Source: Polytrichum commune (Eukaryota; Streptophyta; Polytrichopsida; Polytrichales; Polytrichaceae). From it: a stretch of 64,000 nucleotides of DNA. The notes under the pieces were generated by a model. The model was given only the letters and a program-made list of their open reading frames with translations, made no database searches and was not told where the DNA came from. Made by a program: the position numbers and the translations under genes. This document shows positions 33,701 through 45,389 of the stretch, piece after piece (positions within the stretch are counted from its first letter, which is position 1; every line of letters starts with the position of its first letter). The stretch is taken from NCBI GenBank assembly GCA_950295325.1, contig OX485803.1, forward strand, positions 73,547,554 to 73,611,553, read 5' to 3'.

Positions 33701-36542
33701 TCAAGCCCGGCCCATGTGTTTGCTGCCGTATCCTACGAGTCGATGGTCATTTACGAGCTTTTTCCCTGCAACTAAATAGAATGCTGTATGCCTGCACAGT
33801 CACCAAAGCAATGAAGAAGTCACTTGTTCAGTATAATCATCCAAGGCTCAGAACTTGACGTTTAAAGGGGAAATGAAAAGAAAAAATTAAACAGGAAATC
33901 GTTTGGCACCGAGAATTGAACTCATGGAGTTTAGTTGAGATCCCTGTGACTTTGTTTGAATTTAACTTTGCCAACCGTGTTGATAAACTTTGAAATCTTG
34001 GTGGTCTAGGACAAGTAGATTTCAGCAAATCGGAGTAAAGTAAGTATGTAACTTGGAGGTTACAAGTTTGAGGTAGATGTGGCTAATTTGAATGCAGCAT
34101 TAGCCTGGACACCTATATTTGAGTGGTATGTGGTTAGGTGTCGATCTAAGAACGGACACCGAAAAGACATGTTGTCTAGAAGAGGTTGGATTACGTGCTC
34201 AAAATATGCTAAACTGTTCATGGCTCAAGAATCAACATGATGTGAGGAGGGGGGGGGGGGGGGGGACTATGTGACCAGTTACTAAGCATGAGAATTTTCA
34301 CTTTGATGATGAATGTAAGATATTCATACGAGCTCCGAAAATTTTGAGGCAAAATGGCCATGATTTGGATTTGCTAACCATCTTGCACTGATTGTGATGT
34401 GATTCATATCCTACAAGAAGTGGGTGCAGGGAGAAACGTGTCCATCTAACACATGTCTACCTTTAGTTAGCAGTCATCTTCTCAACAACTCCTGAGAACT
34501 TTGTGGACAGTCAGTGATGACTGTGACAGAATGCTAACTTACTTGAAGAAATTGTAAAGGAGTCTTTTGGAATCTGTGTCAATTTCAGTTGTATTGTCCA
34601 ATGCGGATTTCATGTGATTTAGCCAGTGCGCAGCTGATTTCTGTGTGACAGAGTATGGGCCGTGTCGTCCTATCAAGGCTGGGCTTCCTGCCACCAGAGA
34701 AACATTATAAGTTAGAAAAATTAGAGCCCCATACAATTAGATGATTTGAGGACTTGAGTCAAGTTCCCAATAGAACTACTGTACATACTACATTATTCAC
34801 TTTGACTCACAATGCCAAGTCCACCACCAGCACAATATTGTTAAAGCAAATATCACGTCCTTCCATTTGGATTTCAATTCTGACAGCAATCTGACTCTTT
34901 AATTTTGCAAATGATATTCTCCATGTGTTGCCCACCTTTTCTGTCAGAGTATAAGGATGGCCCACCCATCCGTTGAATAAAAAACTCATACTGGTTCTGA
35001 ATAGCATCGTCCTTGGTGGAGTTTGCAAATATTTCACAGAACCATTCTTCATCATCGTTGTAAACACTGCACAAACATGAGAAGAAGTGAGGAAGTCAAC
35101 TTTGTAAATCATCTAGCTGATCTGATCTATGCCAACTTGACCTAAGTCATTACATCACCTTGTAAGATTCTACAAGTTCCAGGACTTCTCAATCTGATAC
35201 CAAGCCTTATTGACACTTCTCTTGGCTCTTTTTCTTCTGCTTCCAAACTCCACACAAACACCAAACACAATTTGGACACTGCTTTTTACTGAGCTACCAA
35301 ATACTTGTTTGCACCAAGTTTGGAAAAGAAAATTGGTAAGAAAACTGACAGCTAGCCTGCTAGCTAATAGGTTCCAGGGAAGTGGCTTCTCACTGCTTTA
35401 ATTATATTCTGGCCCTGCGATGTGTACTGATTAATGATGGAGTTTTTGAAACCTATGAGAGCTTCATAAGTTCTGAGTGGTAATTCCTCAGAAGTATGTA
35501 GGCTCCCAGTCTCAGTATCCGGGGAGATTCTTGGGCATAAATCGGTCAAGATCCTAGTGTTTCCAAGTCCAACCGGTTACACGTTGACATCTTTCGGTTT
35601 TTCTTTACTAATTTGAGGTATATTCGATAAATTTCAATAAAATGATCGGCAATTTTCCTGAAGTCTTGAACTTCAACTGGCTATTTCTCAAAGTCAACCG
35701 GTTCATCAGTAACTAGCGGTCGGTTCTCCCCGTTCATTGCCCAGTCTGACTCTGCATAAAAAAATATACTATTTAGGTACTGTATCTAAGTCACCGCAGT
35801 GTCACTTTTTTATCCTGCCACAACTAATACCTGTCGCGCATCTCAGCGCCAGGTCTCTCTGCAAATAAGTAGGCTCTAAATTCGAAGTTCATGTTTACAG
35901 ATTCGGCAATTCTTCTATTTCACGCCTGGGCGTTTTAGAATGCGAATTTAATGACTCAATTCTCTGTTTTCCATGTAGAATGCTCCCAACAGCTCCTTCT
36001 CTCGAGTTGAGTTGAGTTGGGTCTGCATGCAAGAGTATAGCGCAAGGCACGAACACCCCCCTTCAACATCTTTCTGAAGAAGAATAACTTACTTAAGAGA
36101 ACTCAACTAACGTTCTGATTTGTAAACTATCTCAGTTGTACCTAGATGTATCAAATTGTGAGGTTCTGAATTGTGACCTAGGTATCTCAGTTGTAGTAGA
36201 TGTAGATCAATTTGTAGAGTTCTGAATTGTGACCTAGGCAACTCAGCTGAAAATGTAATCAATTTGCGAGATTTTGTGTTCCGGTGACTAAAATATCTAC
36301 GGGTCAATTATAATGTAGTATGTTTACCATCACTTTATTGCAATTCTATCGCAGAGGAGTTTAGTGGTACCAAACTTGAGAGGGCAAAGAATTGAGAGTG
36401 CTTACTTGTTGTAGAAGTTCGTAGACAGCTTGACGAAGGTGTCGTAGCCTAGCCTCTCATATAAATTCACATCGTCCACGGCGGTAGCATCTTCCTGGCT
36501 CACTCCGCTCATCAGTGACGCCTGCCTTTGCAACGACTGCAT
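33701..36542 (-). CDS. GLB3: 2-on-2 (truncated) haemoglobin, plant GLB3 type
   Basis: Four exons, complement(join(33701..33791,34543..34687,34936..35066,36406..36542)), encode 167 residues; junctions AA|GTAAG, GCAG|TGTT, AAAG|GTGGG, GCAG|GAAG, AA|GTAAG and GCAG|GCAT all agree in phase. The sequence follows the plant protein throughout: [14 protein letters not shown] start, LSTNFYN with the B10 Tyr at 44, [29 protein letters not shown] (67-82), ALIGRH with the proximal haem His at 98, AHWLNHM with the G8 Trp at 111, and HTAFYLVAG near the end. Group II 2-on-2 haemoglobins bind O2, CO and NO through haem; physiological roles in plants remain unsettled. Two features differ from the common pattern: Ser91 replaces the His of GHPALIGRH, and the tail after VAG lacks the usual Cys/Ala-rich end. 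Intron 1 (1.3 kb) contains a dispersed repeat; intron 3 has a 17-G run. Alternative interpretations are unlikely. Confidence 0.95.
34249..34265 (+). repeat. 17-base G run in haemoglobin intron 3
   Basis: An uninterrupted G tract inside the dispersed repeat that also carries G tracts at 22465-22477. On the gene's own (minus) strand it is a C tract. Confidence 0.9.
35515..35739 (+). repeat. Dispersed ~225-bp repeat, copy 2 (haemoglobin intron 1)
   Basis: Begins TATCCGGGGAGATTCTTGGG and ends GGTTCTCCCCGTTCATTG. Internal blocks match 8290-8516 (AGTCCAACCGGTTACA, ATTTTCCTGAAGTCTTGAAC). It lies wholly within intron 1 of the GLB3 gene, antisense to it. Confidence 0.8.
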
Positions 36543-36587
36543 GTTGTCGGCTAATTCCAAACCTTTGGTGCTAATTCTCGCAGCAGT

Positions 36588-37503
36588 CGATCGTCGCCGA
36601 AGTCACAGTTTGCAAGGCCTTGGAAAAAACTGTCTAGGCTTGAGAACTTTGTCTGGCAAAGTCTCTCTCGTATTCTGCGCAAATGGCCACTTTGCGGTGA
36701 ATTGGACAGTAATCTTCCACAAAGCCTTCGACGTGTGGCAACTATCTGTAAGTTAGCACCCGCATGTAGGGGTCAGCCTCTTTACAACGAACGAGCCTGG
36801 ATTGGAGCTTACTTACTCAAACATTTTCTTTTCGGAAACGGTTGGACCTGCTTTTGCATGATCACAAATTCTAAGAAATCGAACAGACTTTCTTACAAAA
36901 CGAAATACCTGATCGATGCTGCAGGTGACCCTCAGCGGCTGCTACACAAAAATTGCTTCTAAGGAAGTAATTCTAAACACATGGACATGTGAAACTGTGA
37001 CCTTTATTTTTCTGCAAAATGTTTCTAATTCAGACACAAAAGGTAAGGTATCAGAAAGATAAAATGAATTCCTCCTCTCAAATGCCTGCAGCTTCTTGTC
37101 AAGCACGTCGCAGCTCGAAAATTCTTTTTGTGAAAATAAGAAATTGTCATCTCCTCATTACAAGCAGCATTACAAGCGATTTAGAAACAGCTATCAAAGG
37201 AAAGGGTCGCCATCCCGGAGAAGCAGGTCCAGTCTAAATTTAGCACCTTCTTCCACACTTAAATCGTCGGATCCGTCGAGACCAAACCGCCACACTTCTC
37301 TCCCTCCCTCCCCTCCCTCCCCTCCCACTCTCCCACCCACCAGATCAGCTTCAGTTTCTTATAAAACTAATTCTGCAGCAAAGGTTTTTGCAGTACCGCA
37401 AAGTTCTGGTATTCCTAACATGCTGACTAGTGGGCAGGGACGAAGAGATCCAGTGATTCCATGGTGCGGCATACCTGGCAGAAACACTTATAGTGGGAGA
37501 TGA
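36588..37503 (+). other. Possible unrecognised plus-strand exons beside the GLB3 start
   Basis: Two coding-like stretches lie head-to-head with GLB3. From about 36588 a frame reads SSRSSPKSQFARPWKKLSRL..., stays open and ends near a good donor, ATCT|GTAAGT, at 36750. From about 37096 to the TGA ending at 37503 another frame is Ser/Pro/Arg-rich (QHYKRFRNSYQRKGSPSRR; PPSPPSPP tract) and ends NTYSGR. I recognise no family and could not join the two with confidence. Alternatively this is the GLB3 promoter and leader plus chance open frames. A minus-strand start MAMAGSKVSPTP at about 37578 is another candidate. Confidence 0.25.
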
Positions 37504-37744
37504 AGATTCGAATGCCATAGTTTCTAGCAAAGGCTGTGTCGAGATGTGGGGTGGGACTAACTTTGGAACCGGCCATGGCCATGGAGCGATGGGAGAGAAA
37601 TGAGAAGCGGCGAGCGGAGCGAGAGCCTAGAATTTGCAGACAATTGTTGCCTACTTCAAACTTACATTGTTACCTTAGTGTTTTTTTTTAAATTTCTTGG
37701 GTGGTTGTTGTTGTTGCCGTAGTTGCAGTTGCAGTCGAGCTTCG

Positions 37745-38454
37745 ATCTGGATGTGGCGGCTCGACATGGACACACAACAATTAAGTTGCAAGAAAGGAGG
37801 AGGGGCACATGGAAACATTCAAACAAAAAGATTCAGCCAGCACAAAAAGATTCCTCCGTTTTTGGCTTCCCATGCACTTTGTGCATCTGGCATTTGTCCT
37901 ACTCCTTTATCGTACATAACTTACTATCGCATTTGATCTCGTTAAGTCCCGTTTTCGGGGACCTAAAATCTCAATCGTTACTTTCTTTTAGAATAATCAC
38001 TTGTTGAATCCTGTTTTGGGGGACTGAAAACATCGATCGTTACGTCCCTTTAGAATGTCGTTTGTTATGACCTGTTTGGGGGGACTTAAAATAACAGTCG
38101 TTAGGTCCCGTTTCGGGGGACTCATAAATTCACTGGTGTATAGTGGACCACGTTGTGTGTATGTGTGGGTGTGTGTGAGCAAGAGAGCGAGAAGGAGAGA
38201 GTGAATGAATGGTATACCTCTTTGAACCTCAAGGGTGCATTATGTTATGGATGTGGCGGGCCGATTATTGTCAGTGTTTAACATTGTTTGGCTCACATGG
38301 AAACATTCAAACAAAATATCCTACCTTTTTGGCTCCCATGTATGTAGTGCATGCCCATGCTTGTTGTCTTACTGCTAATTATCATAAGTTAAGATCATAT
38401 TTGATTATCGTCACGTCCCATTATGGGGGACTCTAAATATTGGTGGCGTACAAT

Positions 38455-38502
<48 letters not shown>

Positions 38503-39910
38503 TTGAATCCCAATGATGCATTATGTTATGGATGTTGTTGTCTGATAACTATTGGTGTTAACATGGTCAACTCGCATCAAAAACATTCAAAAAAAATTGT
38601 CTATATCTATACTTGCTTGTTTGGCTCCCATGCTTATCCCACTCATTTATTATAAGTCACTTATATATCATGATGACATTATATATGTCTTGGGAGGGGG
38701 AGGATGGGGGATTCAATCCAAAATCATTTCCAACCATACCTACATACCTACAACTTTGGTTCCCACGTAACATTCATAAGCCCCTTACTTAATCTCTTTC
38801 ACAACTTTGTACCCAAAATAATGTATTTTTAGGATATAGTATTACCAATATATATTGTGCAAGATGTCAATCTAATTAGACCATCAAGTACACCACTCAA
38901 GAATGTTATGCATGCACTTTGTAAGCTTGGCATCCCCTTTTATGCATTAACTTATGGGATCTACTTTAGAATTAGGTTACAATTGTACTATCATGGTAAC
39001 GACGGTATATTGAATGTATTTATGTTTATCTTATCATTTTGATATTATAATGGATCTTTAGTGTATATGTGTGGAAGAAAATGGCTTGCACCTCTTTGAA
39101 ACCTTTGAGTGCATTATGTCAAAGATGTGGCGGCTCGATAACTCCCATTGGGGAAGAGAGTAGGGGGTAATGGGTATCTTGATAGTGTTCACATGGAAAC
39201 ATTCAAAGAAAAGTTATATCTCTCATCAAAACTTACTATTTAAGCTCCCATGCCCTTTGTGCATCCCAAGCTTTGTGCACTTCCATGCATCTCTTTATGA
39301 TAGTCAAGAATTTTCACATTGCCCTAGTAAGTTGGTAAATTGTATATTGTGACATTGTGTAGGTATGAATTGGTGTATTAAATTGATTACATGTGGAAGA
39401 GAATGGCCTAAACCACCCGCTTGGAAACCCTATATTATTACTTGTGCTATGGATGTGGTGGTATGATAACCATTGTTAGGAAAGTAAATTACGTGGTGGA
39501 GGGTGCTCCAATAGCATAACTATAGACATTGAACAAGATATTCTAGTTCCATTGGCATTGGCTTTGTGGCTACCACACACTCATGTGCCATCAGTGAGTT
39601 GTTGACTTCTATGTATAATCAAGTCTTATTGTGGTACTAGCCTTGGGACATCCATATTACTTAATTTCCAATGTAGACCATGATGGTGAATTGTATATCA
39701 TGTGGAGTGCAATAGGAGATGATGGTATGGTACCCTTGTGGCACACCTCCTTGAAACCCCTAGGGTTATGGATGTGGCGACCCGACGATGGCCATTGAGG
39801 AAGATAGAAGGGGATGGTAATTAACTTGCATGGAAATATTCAAACAAAAACATATGAATACTCCACTTAAACCTTCATTTTTGGCTCCCATGCACTATGT
39901 GCATTGCATG
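37745..39910 (+). repeat. Degenerate array of ~0.3-0.6 kb units
   Basis: A unit with the order TTGAA.CC..AGGGTGCATTATG, GGATGTGGCGG..CGA, ATGGAAACATTCAAACAAAA and TTTGGCTCCCATGCAC recurs at about 37750, 38220, 38510, 39100, 39425 and 39760, all in the same orientation and strongly diverged. Between 37940 and 38130 a shorter sub-repeat, (G)TCCCGTTT.GGGGGACT-like, occurs three to four times. There is no coding potential. Confidence 0.7.
38456..38499. repeat. (GA)n microsatellite
   Basis: About 21 uninterrupted GA dinucleotides inside the degenerate array. Confidence 0.95.
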
Positions 39911-40022
39911 TTTGTCTTTTTTCATGCACCAAGGTGGGACAAAAATAGAATAAATAAATATAATGTATTATTCTTATTTTTTGAGAGGGGGAGGGATAAT
40001 TTGCAAGAGATGAAGTACATGC

Positions 40023-40078
40023 GGTTTGTTTGTTTGTTTGTTTGTTTGTTTGTTTGTTTGTTGTTGTTGTTGTTGTTG
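40023..40078. repeat. (GTTT)n(GTT)n compound microsatellite
   Basis: About nine TTTG tetranucleotides followed by several TTG trinucleotides. Confidence 0.95.
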
Positions 40079-40689
40079 GTTGATTTCTTGAGTGTAGGAC
40101 AATTGGAAAAAAACTAAGCATAATCATTCTTTCAAAGGGACAAACAAACTACATACGATATCTTGGGTCAAAATGTATATATCATATACATATGTCCATT
40201 ATTTTTAGCCAATATTCAATGTGGATCAAGTACCAAAATGATATGTGAGTTATGATGATAAATCCTACCTTTGAGGACTAGTTGGTGCATGCCATATGAT
40301 TGGAGACCAACTATTGGAGCACTAAAAATATGTGGTAGCGATGAAGCATAATATGACATAGTTCTTGGAAACCTCATAAGATCATCAAGAATGAGATGAT
40401 TGTGGCAGTCCAACATCAAATGTTAAGGAAGGGAAAAGACATACATATATATCACCCTAACATAGTATTCTTCTGAAGCCAAATTATCATTTTGGAAGAA
40501 AGAACATTGCACTATGAACTAGTAAAGTTCTATGCCATTTTGAAATGATGTATTCACAATCCCAGAAAGTATGCGGGTGTTACAAGAAGAAGAAGAAGAA
40601 GATTGGTGGCATTTATTTTTCATGTTGACTAAAGATGTACAATGCTATGAGCGCTATTTATTTTAGTTTTAGTTTTATTTTATTTTATT

Positions 40690-42250
40690 TTGCATCACAA
40701 TAGGGTTTGTTTAACCCTCGCCATACTAACACAAGTATTTTCTCTATTCTACATCCTACATCAATGTCCTTACACACTATTTGTTCACAAACCATATCTA
40801 CACGTCCCCCTCTTCCTAACCCTAATGTTGCCACAAGGAAAACCTTTTCTGAAGTCACTCCACCAAACTGCACCACCAAGCTTGCAACCAATCTCCTTGC
40901 CGCCAAGCGCCAACCCTATAATCTCAACAAAATCTCCACCACCAACCACCAACAAGAATGTAAACCGATTTGCTTCCTTTCAAACTGTAAAGAAGCTCCC
41001 AAAACTATTCAATAATACTCCTCACACTCACTACAAGGTACATTGCCCCCAATTGCTACTATACCTAACCCAAATTCAAAAAAAAATCCAAATCATCAAA
41101 GTGATCCCACATCAAACTCCAAAAAGAGGCCCACCTCTTACGACCGCAACCTACACAATCCACCACCAAGATCAACAACACCCGCCCATAGACAACAAAT
41201 AAATCCTGCATATCAAAAAACCAATCATAACGATTACATCCAAAAAAAATGCCAACTTAAACCAATCCCACAACCCCACACACCAGCCTCATCACTCCAT
41301 CACACCTTGTCAAGACACTATTCTCCACCCCACACCTGCAAACCACCTCACAAATTCACAATACAACAAGGCATCTCCCAAAATTGAAAAAACCAAACAA
41401 AAAATAGCAAATTGGTGCAAACACAACACACACACAACCTTAATCCTACCTAACACCAAAATTGTCATCCAGCTGATACGAATCAACACTGCTTCCATCC
41501 ACATACCACCATCCTTAATCACATACAAATACCAACACACCCAACAACCAAAACACCATCACCAAGCCTACCAATCACTAAGGATTACGATAGAGATGTG
41601 CACTTGCCACTCCCAACCTCACCATCACTGCAAGTACAAGGGAATCGTCCGCTCAATACAACCTCAACCACAAATAGTTGGACGACCGCCATCCCTACAT
41701 AGTACCAAAATCCTTCCCAAAGGCCCTTCCCACCCAACATCATCTCCCACTAATGAAGTCTTACAACCATTAGCAAACCAATACTTATTCATTGGGCCGC
41801 TCACAACCACGACCTTGACAACAACCTCAACATCAACCCACCTTGCAACCATCTCCAAATTGGTATCAACAACCCCCCAATAGACAATGCACCTAAAGAT
41901 TAACATTTGCAGCCACCATCACTAGAAGAGACCCCGCAACAAAAAAAATGGCCAACAGAGGCACGACCAACAAGACTTATGAGATAAAAATGCATAGCGG
42001 CCATGTGAAGAAAGCAAAGCCCCAACAACCCGAAGCAACCATCAACAACATGACGTCGAACATGCAAAAAGAGCAAGTAGGCATTGCTAGCCCAAACCCA
42101 CACCAAGATGAAGACATCGACATGCAATTGGAGGTAATCACACATGAACATGGTTGTAGCTCGCTACAACTATGCATTTCTCAAGAGTGTCTAGAGAAAA
42201 ATCAACTTTAAGCTACCAATAAGGAGAGAAAAACCATCCATTTTGCAAAA
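40690..42250 (+). mobile_element. A/C-rich LINE-related region, 5' part or ORF1-like
   Basis: Same extreme A/C-rich sense strand and Thr/Pro/His/Gln-rich translation as the LINE at 45.4-49.6 kb, in several overlapping broken frames (40690-41202, 41043-41387, 41596-41883, 41948-42211). A loose C-x-C-x4-H-x3-C arrangement (CTCHSQPHHHCK) near 41600 could be a decayed zinc knuckle. I see no other domain. Assignment as the upstream part of the LINE rests on composition, orientation and position only. Confidence 0.35.
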
Positions 42251-42689
42251 AACACCCCCATATCCTCCCTGTCGTGTAAATAGTGATCGTGTGTCACTGC
42301 AGCTCGAGTACCAACCACCACTAACAAACAACACTAAAACATAGTAAAATCACACATAAACAATACACCTCGACAAAGCTTGTGTGAGGTCTAGATTGCA
42401 TGATTTTGCAATAAATCTTGAGTTCTTCTTCCCCTACTTACACTCTTGGATTCTCCCTTGGTGGAGTGAGAGATAGCTTGACTAGTTGTGTGCATTTGGA
42501 GAGAAATTAGAGCTCTTATGAGTGTTCTACTCTCTTCCTTCTCACTTGGCAAGAATGCCAAGCCAAGAAGGAGGCTCCTCACTTAGGAGCCTTCCTCTCC
42601 ACATCTAGATTCATCCATCCAAATCTAGATGGATGAAACCCAACAGATAAGGTGCGGCCGTCGACGCCGCATACCGTGACATCCCCCAC

Positions 42690-43500
42690 AAAAGTCTAAG
42701 AATGGGAGACACAAGTCATACCCATAGCACATAGAGGAGAAAGGCAAGAGGAGACGAAATAATGACAACCTCACACTCCAAATGCAACATGAAGGGCTCA
42801 CTACAGCAAGCATCACTACGGCTATGTGAGCAATGGCTATGGAGCTCCAACTCCCAAACACAACGCCTACATGCTATAGCAAAATCTTTGGCCGCCACCC
42901 TCCCAAGCCTTTCGATCAACCCACAACTACTCAACCGCCTACATGCCAATGCACAATGGAGGAACACTACCTCAGCTCCAAGGCCCTCTGGAGTTCCACA
43001 ACCCAGGAATAGCTCCCTCATAGGCTCACATCAATGGCTCATTCTACTTGCTTTGTGTACTATCTATGTTCACATCAATGAAAAACTCAAGCTTCATTCG
43101 TGGATTCTTATCATCTTCCCAAAATGTATTCTACCAAAAAATACAATTACCTACGTTTATACAAAATTACATCAACATATCAATAAAACACACATGTACC
43201 TAACCCCCCATCCCTAACCCAATAAAATCCTTCACAAACATATCCACCTCAGATGCATACTACACGCCCTCATACTAACAAGTCTTTTTCACACCTCACA
43301 CAAACATTCACCAAGCACAAAGATCCTTAATACCAACATCACACAATGGGAAACACAGACCATGGAAATATAATCTATCACCTCTACATGTTCACACCCA
43401 CTGGCACACCACCTAAAAGCAACTCTATATACATACGAAGTGCACCCAACATATTCATATACATCACCCCCTGTGAGCCCAAAAGGGTGCCCACATTTAG
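42690..43500 (+). mobile_element. Second A/C-rich block, probably the same LINE
   Basis: A 151-codon frame at 42762-43217 and further A/C-rich DNA to about 43500, between unlike sequence on both sides (42260-42680 and 43540-45390). No domain was recognised. It is probably a displaced part of the element split by insertions. Confidence 0.3.
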
Positions 43501-43539
43501 TCTTAGACCCTTGAAACGTTAGTTGATGCACTTTGAAGT

Positions 43540-44690
43540 AGCATGTTACTTCACAAAAATATAAAAAGAGTGAAGTGTTAGTCTTAGAAGTACCATGTTG
43601 TAAGAGGCTAGGATGTGAGTTGTTATTGTGTTTTTACCTTCGGAAGGATTTGAGTGAATGAGGATAGGTAAGGAGAACTTGGATTGAGTAGTTAGTGAGT
43701 AGGCTAGTACAAATGGATGGAGACAACCAAAGTGACTCAAGAGGCAAGTGCATTCGAATTGGGATGAATGGAGGATCACATGGAGCGCACAAGTGGACCA
43801 CCTCATCATGGCCACTTAATGGGGAAGGCCCAAGGAAGAATGCAAGGTGGAGGATAAGCAAATTCTCAAAGCACCAATCAAATCACGAGTTAAGCATCGT
43901 GGTTTGAATTAAGTGGTGAGCGACGATTTGGGAAAGTAAGGGGAGAAAGTTATGGCGGCGGAAAGCGAAGGAGGCTAAGTTTGGGTTGAAGCATCCCAAG
44001 TTTGGTAAAGTGTGGTAGGTAGAAAGCCAAGGCTAGTTAAATGTTCGAATTAGGATCCTTGTTGATCATTTGAGGGAGGAAGGCTTAGAAGATAGGATTG
44101 GCGCCTACTAAGTAGGAGGAAATCTCAAGGGCTTATCGTGAGCCTTGAGGGTGCTCACCCCCTCAAGCTTACTATATAATCCCTCATTCTTCCCTCACTC
44201 ATCCTCTCTTTCTTTTGTGCTCCAAGGCACCCCACGAGTTATAAGTGTGGGTGTGGGAAGCCATATTGGAGCACATGTGTGTGCTTAGTTTTTAGTTTGA
44301 GAGCCAAGGCTTGTTAGCCTTGAAGAGGGCTTGACCTCTTGGTAGAATTAGTGTTGACGTGAAGGATTTTAAAGTTAATTCATGATTCCAATTTGTGGTA
44401 CTTAAAGTTCATGTTTTGAATACACGTGGTTGCAAGTTCCATGTTTAAGAGTTGAGCACTTGATGTTGTGATGAGTGCAAAAATATACTTGTGTGGATTA
44501 GTTAGTCTTAGTGAAGTTAGGAAATTCTCTCTCCCCCTCTCCTCTCTAAGATTTTAGGATTTTAGGATTAGAGAAGAATTGTGTGATTAGAAAGGGGTTG
44601 TTAGTAGAATTAGGGAAATTAGGTAGGAAGATTAGTTAAGGGCTTGAATAATTAGTGAGGTAGTTGGGGATTACAACTACAAAGTTGTGG
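43540..44690 (+). other. Promoter-like sequence, possible LTR-type insertion in the LINE
   Basis: Composition differs sharply from the A/C-rich flanks. CTATATAA at 44172-44179, followed by a C/T-rich stretch and TTTGTGCTCCAAGG, looks like a plant core promoter with its initiator, as in LTRs of retrotransposons. I did not find a second LTR, a primer-binding site or coding domains, so this is only a suggestion. Confidence 0.25.
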
Positions 44691-44691
44691 G

Positions 44692-45003
44692 TTCATGAAG
44701 GAGCTGGGTTTATGAAGGAGCTGGGTTTGTTTAGTTAGAAAGTAAAGAGCTGGGTTTATGAAGGACCTGGGTTTGTTTAGTTAGAAGCTAAGGAGCTGGG
44801 TTCATGAAGGAGCTGGGTTTATGAAGGAGCTGGGTTTGTTTAGTTAGAAAGTAAAGAGCTGGGTTTATGAAGGACTTGGGTTTGTTTAGTTAGAAGCTAA
44901 GGAGCTGGGTTCATGAAGGAGCTGGGTTTATGAAGGAGCTGGGTTTATGAAGGAGCTAGGTTTATGTAATTAGAAAGTAAAGAGATGGGTTCATGAAGGA
45001 GCT
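44692..45003 (+). repeat. 109-bp higher-order tandem repeat of an 18-bp unit
   Basis: The basic unit GAGCTGGGTTTATGAAG (about 18 bp) is interrupted at regular places by TTTGTTTAGTTAGAA(AGT/GCT)AA. The combined pattern repeats at 44692, 44801 and 44910, exactly 109 bp apart. The last copy is diverged and ends near 45003. The first two copies are almost identical, implying recent amplification of a composite unit. Confidence 0.9.
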
Positions 45004-45389
45004 TAGTAGATAGCCTACCTAATTAGCTCATAGACAAGTAGTTAGTTACATTATGCTAGTTAGTGTTATGTGTGGCTTTCACAAGTAAATGTATTTGAGA
45101 TTGACTATAGAGAATAGTGTTTTTTTTTAACACTTGCATCCTCTCTTTAAAAATAAACCACGTGCATAACTTAATGGAGAATGTGGAGCACTCTCGCGAT
45201 GGCAAGACAAAGGAAGCAAAGACCAAAGTTAAATCCAAGACCACTTGAAGGGTGAACCTTGCACTATGGACTCATCCAAGTCCAAATCCAATACCGCGGA
45301 GGAATGTGAGCCCAAACCCACTACTCGGACTACGGACGCTTAAGGGTGGGGGGTTTGGCCTCACACCCCCACACAAGCATACAACAACA

